Shown here piece by piece: positions 56,885 through 64,000 of a DNA stretch of 64,000 bases. The DNA is from Hofstenia miamia (taxonomy: Eukaryota; Xenacoelomorpha; Acoela; Hofsteniidae), in NCBI GenBank assembly GCA_900660155.1, contig CABFPE010000252.1, positions 545,790 to 609,789 of the forward strand, in the 5' to 3' direction. The notes under the pieces are model-generated. The model worked only from the letters and a program-made list of their open reading frames with translations. It was not told the origin of the DNA and did no database searches. The stretch's first letter is position 1. Each line of letters starts with the position of its first letter. The position numbers and the translations under genes are program-made.

Positions 56885-57170
56885 ATTTGTGAAAGTAAAA
56901 CTAAAAAGTAAGTTAATGTGGGAAAGTAAAACTAAAAAGTAAGTGTGGGAAAGTAAAACTAAAAAAGTAAGTTAATGTGGGAAAGTAAAACTAAAAAAAT
57001 GTAAGTTAATGTGGGAAAGTAATACATGTAAAGTAGGTTAATGTGGGAAAGTAAAACTAAAAAATGTAAGTTAATGTGGGAAAGTAATACATTTAAAGTA
57101 ATTTAATATGGGAAAGTAAAACTAAAAAAATGTAAGTTAATGTATAAAAGTAAAAAAAATGTAAACTAAA
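56885..57170. repeat. Minisatellite, ~28-38-bp unit
   Basis: Eight or so units of GTGGGAAAGTAAAACTAAAA with a variable AAGTAAGTTAAT part. They lie just outside the hAT right end, inside the Polinton-like element. Confidence 0.9.
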
Positions 57171-57204
57171 TTAGACCACATAAATAACACAAAAACTAGT
57201 AAAA

Positions 57205-57384
57205 GTACATGACGTCAATGACGTCAGTACAACACCTCTGGCAATATCCAGTGTCTCATGTCAAAGGCCACCCCTTAGGACCAATCACAAAAAAGTGGAA
57301 CAGGCTTCTCCCCACCTCTCAACCAATCAGAAGCGAGGGTCAAAGGTAAAAAATATCAACGTCCTTCTCTCAGTCTATACTACT
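57205..57384 (-). promoter_or_regulatory. Right terminal repeat with two CREs and CCAAT boxes
   Basis: Two TGACGTCA palindromes (57210-57217 and 57219-57226) and two CCAAT boxes (57281-57285, 57323-57327). It mirrors the left terminal repeat, with an extra segment near the outer end. It would drive transcription leftward into the element, but no ORF start was found there. Confidence 0.5.
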
Positions 57385-57716
57385 GAGAACATAATATATC
57401 AGTTATTATATATTCAGTTACAAAATTCTCTGCCAATTTACATCAGCACAAAATAAGTGAGTTTTCAAAAGTACTCTTTGCTTGTAGCAAACAAAATCTA
57501 GATGCTAATATTATGACACCAGCCAACAATGCAGGGCTGATTAAATTTAAATTGAATGTTTTTTGCCATTTGCAAAGTTTAGGTTTTCTAGTGATTCTAT
57601 TCTTGTATTTCAAATACTAATTAAAACATTAGGCCAAAGCCCGACCCAGCCCAAATTGCTATGTTGAATTCCAACCCTAGGAATAATGCATCCAATAGTT
57701 TTAAACGCAATCAAAA
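57385..57716. other. No gene; GCCC-rich scrap
   Basis: Contains GCCAAAGCCCGACCCAGCCC at about 57634, related to the 34.83-kb repeat. Confidence 0.4.
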
Positions 57717-58054
57717 CAGACTTGTCAACAAGCCGACATTTCCAAGCTTGACTCATTTAAATTTTGTTCGGCTCAGCTCACCACATAAAATTTTTGAATG
57801 AGGCTCATTTTAACTTGGTATTTTTTAAAAATATTGTGCTCAAAGAATTTTTTATATAGCTCTTCCTATTATTTAATAGGCATTTCTTAAATAAGATTAT
57901 AGGAAATGCATACTGACTGCAAAAAATATGAAAAGTCTCCATAATTAAATGAACAAGCAGAACTATACATTTGCTTTGCCTAAAAAGGCTCTATTTGGAA
58001 TCATTGTATATAAACTACTGTGCTCAAGCTCGGCTCAGCTCGTTGACAATGCTG
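57717..58054. mobile_element. hAT-type MITE (CAGACTTGTCAA family), complete copy
   Basis: 338 bases with termini CAGACTTGTCAACAAGC and CAGCATTGTCAACGAGC. It has a perfect 8-bp target duplication AATCAAAA (57709-57716 and 58055-58062). The body matches the 11297 copy, with a shared ATATTGTGCTC and CTCTTCCTATTATTTAATA segment. Confidence 0.85.
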
Positions 58055-58439
58055 AATCAAAACTTATTTCAAATAAATGAAATATATTAACCTGAATTTT
58101 TATCTAAGATTTCTTTCCTGGGAAAATTGCTCTAACTGCAGTCCTCATGCGCTTGCAAAAATTTTTTATGATAATTGAAAAATGTAATGGGAATAATATG
58201 TTGTCAAAATATGTAATAGATTGGAATTTTTGAATATTTCTTAATGCAGTGTGGCCAAATATGTTAGCATTACCATATGGTAACGCTAGGATAATTCAGG
58301 TTAATACGTTTTTGAAACCAAATTCAAATACACAACATGAATACCTACTTGATATGAAAGAAAATCATGTATACAATGAATTTTGATTTTAGTTCATCTT
58401 CACAAATTTCTGATTATTTTAATAGATTTCAATTTGTAC

Positions 58440-58640
58440 AATTTAAAAATGAATCATCAAATCCTTAAAAATTGAACAAGGAGTTTCACAAGGTTCCATT
58501 CCAGGACCAGTTATTTAGTATCTATATAAATAATATTTCAAATCACAAAAAATGTATGATATATGAAGAAGATACATTAATCTATACTACAAATATCAAT
58601 GAACATCAATCAAATTTATATCTCATGTGATTATTATATC
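58440..58640 (+). mobile_element. LINE RT scrap
   Basis: Reads IEQGVSQGSIPGP, IYINNISN and EEDTLIYTTN, decayed versions of RT motif B ('GVPQGSILGP') and the ADDT box. Confidence 0.5.
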
Positions 58641-61057
58641 AAAAATATTTTGTCTAGGTACCAGAAACTTAAGTTTTTTTGACTACTGCTAAAAATATCT
58701 ATTAAGTTTTTACCCTAAAGGAAAAGTGGTTTTTTAGGGCCAATCGGTTCATTTTAGAACCAACTATTTTAGATATTTCAGCATGTTTAAGAGGTGATAA
58801 CATGCATACAAAATATATGCTGAAAATGTACATCTAAATTCTTAAAAATATTTTATAGGATCAATATAGTTTGGAAGAACTGTATACAAATGCTTATTTA
58901 TGTATTTTTCTAGACGTCTTTATTAATTGAATTCTAATGGTGTTGTAAATATAATTTATCAGGATGTATATTTGAAGTCTTATTTTGACTCCCTAACGTA
59001 TCATAGACCCATTTTACATCTAAAATAATTTTCTTACAGCTACTAATTAAACTATTTTAAACATACTTGAATATATGATATATATATATATATATATATA
59101 TAGTGACTATATAGTGAATATTTTGCTAACCATTTTTTCGGTTCCTAATCATTCCTCTAAGTGTTGAAAACAGTTTTTATGCAGATGAATAAATTAAGAT
59201 GAGAACGAACAATAAAAGCTACAACAGCAACAAAAAGACCTTATTCACCTTTACGGCTTTTAAAAAGAATAAAATTGAAAAAACAAAATACATTAACAAA
59301 ACTATATATTAATAACAGAAAGAGCATTTACAATATATAAGAACACGTACAATCACAATTAAAGCGAGGAACAAAAAATACCAGATTAAGGAATAGAGAG
59401 AGGACTTAAATTTAGAAGATAATAAAAAGTGTAAGTGATGAGCAGTAATAATAATGCGAATGAAGAAAGAATTTTGCGAAAGTTTTATGGGTGCGAGTTT
59501 GATGAAAGATAACAGAAGTATCAGAACGTGTAGATTGAGAAAGAACAAACTATTCAACGTGCATTATTATTATTATATTGCATTTGAGCTCTCATTTCAT
59601 CTACATATTTACTCTTGTAAGTACTATTTGTTTATTCAAGTTATTCAGTCAGAGGTTCTAATGTTTTTGTTTCCTCTCAAGATACAGATCTGGTAATAAA
59701 TTGACTATTTGCTCGCCTTATCTTACATATTTTCCCAGAGAGTGTAGACAAAGTCATTTCATTTGACGCATGAATTAAGAAATTCATGCACCCGCTAGCT
59801 ACTTTAGTCTTAACTCTAACTATGGATTATTCATTCCCACGTGGATTTATATGTAATCCTATTTCTCACATATTCTAATAAGCCGTCACATGAATTGATG
59901 CATTGAATTCAACCTATCATCTTATTCAATTAATGAACATACACTTAATTTCAGACATGATAAATTTCGGTGCGGGTGTTAAATTTTCCAGCCCCAGCTG
60001 GATGAATATCCAACTACTATTGAAAAATTAGTCAAAGAAAAAACATATCCTAAAATGCAACGAAATCAAAGAATTATAATAAAGACAAATGAAAAAGCCA
60101 TGTTATGAAATATTTCGAACTATTTTAGGGTAAGAGATTAAGCTGAAACAATATGTTAATAAACTTATAAAAACTAAATTACGTACATATCCTTGTTTTG
60201 CCGTATTAACTCAAGTTCTGTACGGAATTTTTCATAATTCTGAATCTGTAACTTCCAATTAAAATGTACAATTTGCAGAAACTCAAGCGATTATTTATTA
60301 TTAGTAAGTCGTTTGTGATTATGACAAGTGCATTATTTTTGGGGCTAACTGGCCCGTACCCAGCATTTCTGACGGGGAGTCCATCTAGTAGTGATCCCGT
60401 GTGTGATAAAAAGCGTGGATAAACTGCGCGTAGATTTTTAAAAAATGGACTAGAAATTTATTTCACCACATTATTACAATTAAAAAAATTATTTTTACAG
60501 GCTGATTTTGCTTTTAGCTTTGTTGACCAGGAGGGTTTGCCTGACCAAGAAGAGGGTGTTGGTGTGTTATATTTTCAGATTTAAGTGAAAACTTCCAATA
60601 ATAAGAGGAAAAAATTAGGCAGGTGATAGCTTGTTTATAAATTATATAAGAATGGTTACACAGTAATACGCTACTAACATGCATTGTCTCAGCAATCAGT
60701 CTAAATTGTAAAATATTACGTAAATTAAGAAACTCTTAGCTTACTTAAAAGTGAGATATTTCGTGCTTTGAAATTTTATTCAAGTATGCTCCCAATAAAC
60801 TGCAATTCAATGAAACAAAATTGAAAATGTATTTGAGCATGTAGAAATGATAATTTCCTCTTAGTTTGTCCTTAAAGAAAACAATACTATTGATATAAAA
60901 AATTGAAAAATCAGAATCATAAAAGATGATTTCCACATAAAAGAATTGAGCATATGTTATAGTGGTAAAGTATAATTTATAACATCAAAGTTCACAAAAG
61001 TAATATTTTTTCAAATACTTTTTGCTGAACAGCACAAAATAACTTAAAATAATTTAA
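58641..61057. other. No gene recognised
   Basis: AT-rich with (TA)n at about 59075-59102. A locally GC-richer stretch at 60335-60425 (GGGGCTAACTGGCCCGTACC) might be a repeat end but has no second copy here. Confidence 0.35.
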
Positions 61058-61231
61058 TTAAACAAGGAATGGTAAAATAGCTTTTCTTCCTTTGGGAAAC
61101 TTAGGAAATTCCTTCTTGTAGTTTCGTAATTTTCCTTTTGCCCATACCATCATTTGAAAGTAGCCTGTGATAGTAAATAAAAGAGCAGGAATGCACTGAG
61201 TCATTATAGAAAATGACAACCATGCTAAGAC
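61058..61231 (-). CDS. TECR: Very-long-chain enoyl-CoA reductase, last exon
   Basis: 58 codons including the TAA stop, after a TTGTTTAG acceptor (AG at 61233-61232), phase 0. The sequence LAWLSFSIMTQCIPALLFTI, GYFQMMVWAKGKLRNYKKEF and RKAILPFLV is the C-terminus of TECR; the human protein has GFAIMTQCLPVALF, QMTIWAKGKHRSYLKEF and IIPFLL in the same order. TECR is a multi-span ER enzyme that carries out the last reduction in very-long-chain fatty acid elongation. This exon holds the final membrane segment and a basic C-terminal tail. Earlier exons should lie to the right on the minus strand but none was recognised before the window's end. Confidence 0.87.
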   Translation of the reverse strand, partial: VLAWLSFSIMTQCIPALLFTITGYFQMMVWAKGKLRNYKKEFPKFPKGRKAILPFLV

Positions 61232-62200
61232 CTAAACAAAAAGTTAAGAATAGAATACATAAAAATGGGACATTACACTAAATAAGTTTAATGTTTACAG
61301 GGTACATAATTGATAAAATTTTATTTAACATGAGTTGATGCTGAATTTTTACTATTTAATGTGTATGTATTATATTCAATGAAAACGACAAAAGTAATAG
61401 CCATTATTAACCCATTTCTTCCTGAAAGCAGGATTTTCTGCGTGTGAAAATAACATATCCTTTATGATCAATATTGTAATTATGTCAAAATAATTTCTGT
61501 TATTCAATAGCGCGGCAAAATTAAAATAAATATACACATTTAAATATTCAATTTAAGTAACATTTGTATTACTTTCAGTGCTCTTAATAGTCAGCATCAT
61601 AAACGTACAGCCCACATGTTATCCAAGCAGAAAAAGTAAGCTTTCTTCTTATATACCAATAAGTAAATAGTGTAGCAAATCATATAATTATAATTAAAAT
61701 GATTGCAATATATGCATCAAATGCTTTTCTTAAAGTTTAACTGAATTATGCATTTAATAATTTGAGAAGCATTTTAACGCAAGATAACCTGCGTACAGGC
61801 TAATATAATGCATTTGTAAAAATTTTCGAGTTTTTCATTTTAAAATATTGCACCAATATAGAATCAAAGCCAGCACATTTTTTTCTGACCAATATATTAA
61901 TTCAGCCCCATGTCCAAATCGGTAGAGCGTAATTTAAGCAATGTTGAGTGTAGGGCCAGAGTAGGTAAACATTTTGCTGCAAGTTTGTGTTGGGCGGGGA
62001 TATGTGCATTATAGCAAAACAAGAATGTTCAACCATTTATTAGCATGACTAATATATTAATGTTGTTAGATTTTCTACCATTCCTGGTTTCCCAGAAAAC
62101 CACAGAAAAAATAAACAGACCCAACATTGCCCTTATGCCTGTCTAGATAATTCAAATTTGTTACTTTGAAAATAGAAATGTCCCATTTAATATTACATAG
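61232..62200. other. Probable TECR intron; no other gene
   Basis: AT-rich; no further TECR exon identified. It is interrupted on the right by a Tc1 remnant. Confidence 0.4.
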
Positions 62201-62835
62201 ACTAATTTAAAAAGTTTGGATATTGTGCTTCAAAGATGGAATTAGCGATTTTTTAGACTGGACCTGACCCGACCCAATCAAAGCTATTTGTGGGATGACA
62301 TTATTCCAATGGACTTCTAAGTATTTTGGAGCAATCATCATGCCCTCGCAGATATGAAGTCGTCCAGATCCTTTATATGTGATGATGCCCCAAATCATAA
62401 TCTTTGTTGGATGCTTTACAACTGGACGAGTTGGACGAACTGCACCTGGAATCTGCCACAATTTGCTCCTATGAGCATTCTGGCACTCAAAAATACTTTC
62501 ATCACTGAAAGAAATGCGCGTGTCGAAACTTCAACTCCTCGTTCAACCAGGTTTGATTTGATTTGTGCAGCTGACATCAAGGGCTGCTGACGAAATGACA
62601 AAATCATGGATCGATCATCACGTGGTGTTGTTTTTCTTTTTCGACCCCATTTGCCATCACTGCATGACCAAGGTACATGCCCATTTGTCATCAATTTGAT
62701 TTTTGAAATGCTTCCTACACTGACACCTGTTTGAAAAGCAAATTTGGCGTATTGAAAAGACAAGAGTACATAATAAAGTTTTAATACTTTCGATTTGTGC
62801 AACAGACAGATCTGAACGCTTACGCATATTTGCAA
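62201..62835 (-). pseudogene. Tc1-like transposase remnant
   Basis: The minus strand reads FQTGVSVGSISKI (helix-turn-helix), GRKRKTTPRDDRSMI (linker), MSAAQIKSNLVERGVEVSTR, then VVKHPTKIMIWGIITYKGSG and LHICEGMMIAPKYLEVHWNN, the Tc1 catalytic-core segments between the first and second Asp. The W...FSDE region with the first Asp is largely missing and frames change twice. The third acidic region and inverted repeats were not seen. Confidence 0.7.
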
Positions 62836-63270
62836 TGATAATGCCTCAACAGAATAAGAGCTTTTAAACAGTGATACAGAGAAAAACTAGTGTAGACATC
62901 CTATTGGCTGACATGATTCATAAATACACAGTTAATATTTATATCTATGTGTTCAGTGCTTCTCTGTGTTCTGTATCTGTTATTCCATAGATTTGCCTAT
63001 ACGCATTAACAAATGAGACTGTATATACTTTCAGAATTACAGTGCGTTTATTGACTCAATATAGCTTAGGTATGTACCATCTATTGCCAAGGCAAAAACC
63101 TAATTATTAGTACAAATATGTATGACTTTGCACAATAATAACTCCTTGGTTTATAATATATCCATAAAAAACCAAAAAATCGTAGGTGTTCATAATAATT
63201 TTTCCCCTATAAAAGTGGTAACAAAAAAAGCAAAAAAATCAGAAGAAAACAAATTGGCAAGCAATCCTGC
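62836..63270. other. No gene recognised
   Basis: AT-rich spacer. Confidence 0.35.
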
Positions 63271-63279
63271 ATCATATGT

Positions 63280-64000
63280 CTAGCAAAAATTTAAAAAATT
63301 AGAGATCATCTTGTGTATGCTCATCCGTACATCTCACAAACGGAAAAAATAATGATACTAGAATATTACAGAACACGTAGATTTAAGCATATCTATGAAT
63401 GCAAAAAGTGCTGCCGACGGTTTAGAAGTTCAAGATTACATAAAGCCAATGTAAAAGAGTGTGATGGAGAAATCGCCAAAATCCCGCATCCCTAGATTTG
63501 CTTCCTGAAAATGTGAAACAGCATATTAAACTTTCAGAGGATAATGACACATTAATAGTGTCTCAAAATTTAGTAAAAAAGTACTTTGAAAATCGTACAT
63601 TAACAATGCAAGAGTCTGGTGTGGACCAAACATCAATTAATGTAATATGTTCGAAAAGTGAAGAAGAAACTCTATTTTACATTGCAATAAATACAAAAAA
63701 TCTTTCTAAACCAGAACTTTTGATGAAGTACATGAGAGATTTGAAACAGAGGAAAAATCTCCAAGCTGCAACAATGCTGAACATCCTAAAAGTCAGCTGA
63801 GAAAATTTATTGAGTATGCATTCGTAAATTCTGATTATAGCGTTAGAATTGAGGCTTGGAATGCTTCACTGTCACAAGCACGTATTGGCTATACTAAATC
63901 TGCCATCAGACAAAAACTCAAAAAACAATTACAGAAGTTTGATTCTGTTCCCCCAATTAATGTAGTTAGTCAAATTCGAAATGAAATGATAAAAATGCTT
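63280..64000 (+). CDS. Unrecognised gene or element, running off the window
   Basis: The + strand is protein-like throughout, in three blocks. Block 1 (about 63300-63495) reads YAHPYISQTEKIMILEYYRT and a Cys/His finger-like YECKKCCRRFRSSRLHKANV. Block 2 (63498-63800) includes MLPENVKQHIKLSEDNDTLI and ISKPE/LLMKYMRDLKQRKN-type helices. Block 3 (63790-64000) reads SQLRKFIEYAFVNSDYSVRI and YTKSAIRQKLKKQLQKFD and is open at the edge. Frame changes separate the blocks, so it is either spliced or decayed. The partial zinc finger is the only recognisable feature. Confidence 0.4.

Larger units (their letters stand above)
36172..57384. mobile_element. Polinton-like element (fossil) with nested LINE and hAT
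   Basis: The two ends are inverted copies: the left reads AGTAGTAGAAGAGACTAGAA and the right, on the opposite strand, AGTAGTATAGACTGAGAG. Both continue through CTGATTGGT(C/T)GAGAGG, GGGGTGGCCTTTGAC and ACTGACGTCA. Parts: small ORFs near the left end, a protein-primed type-B DNA polymerase region at 44.2-49.1 kb, then tandem repeats. Integrase, packaging ATPase, protease and capsid genes were not recognised, so placement among Polintons and adintovirus-like kin is approximate. The polymerase region is broken in a few places while other ORFs are open, suggesting moderate age. Outer 6-base flanks do not match, and N joins inside make the 21-kb span provisional. A second terminus lies at 9228. 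Confidence 0.6.

Noticed and set aside
56885-57170. CRISPR-like regular array
   Set aside because: Units are contiguous with no unique spacers and the host is an animal. It is a minisatellite.
60335-60425. GC-richer stretch suspected as an RNA gene
   Set aside because: No tRNA, snRNA or other fold could be recognised and no second copy was found.

Overview
The window is AT-rich animal DNA in which a few host exons are scattered through a dense layer of transposable elements. Three host genes are recognisable. On the + strand at 3061-7994 is a four-exon gene for a TVP38/TMEM64-type VTT-domain membrane protein. On the - strand at about 21.0 kb is the last exon of a mitochondrial FDX2-type 2Fe-2S ferredoxin. 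On the - strand at about 61.1 kb is the last exon of a very-long-chain enoyl-CoA reductase (TECR). Spliced genes with introns of about 0.9-1.9 kb, Penelope-like elements, several LINE clades, hAT, mariner/Tc1 and piggyBac-like elements, and a Polinton-like element point to an invertebrate, probably marine. A cnidarian is plausible, but the sequence alone does not settle the phylum.

Layout. 0-3 kb: the 3' end of a LINE with an ATT-repeat tail, then a Penelope-like fragment (GIY-YIG domain) followed by a hammerhead-like motif. 3-8 kb: the VTT gene, whose introns hold small non-autonomous elements. 8-17 kb: a piggyBac-like MITE, a LINE fragment cut by a collapsed Polinton-like insertion with a 6-bp target duplication, degenerate AT-rich repeats, an intact hAT-type MITE with an 8-bp target duplication, a fossil small ORF, a tRNA-like sequence, and a Penelope-like remnant flanked by an 83-bp inverted repeat carrying hammerhead-like cores. 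18-36 kb: mariner copies, the ferredoxin exon, an R2-like LINE tail and many LINE fragments. 36.2-57.4 kb: a Polinton-like element about 21 kb long, with terminal inverted repeats that contain CRE, CCAAT and TATA motifs, a small-ORF family, and a protein-primed type-B DNA polymerase region. It is enlarged by a nested LINE (about 39.1-43.1 kb) and nested hAT sequence (51.7-56.9 kb). 57.4-64 kb: another hAT MITE, the TECR exon, a Tc1 remnant and the start of an unrecognised gene.

A caution applies throughout. Four single-base N positions (9334, 40547, 52316, 55495) each sit in a mobile element. At three of them the sequence on the two sides repeats with a few percent divergence. One join also brings in a different flanking sequence. 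These are best read as contig joins made inside repeats, so the apparent tandem duplications, and possibly the continuity of the 36-57 kb block, may be assembly products.

No operon logic applies. The host genes are independent, and most of the rest is a record of nested insertions. The most interesting unexplained content is the small-ORF family and promoter-like termini of the Polinton-like element, and the hammerhead-bearing inverted repeat around the GIY-YIG ORF at 17 kb.
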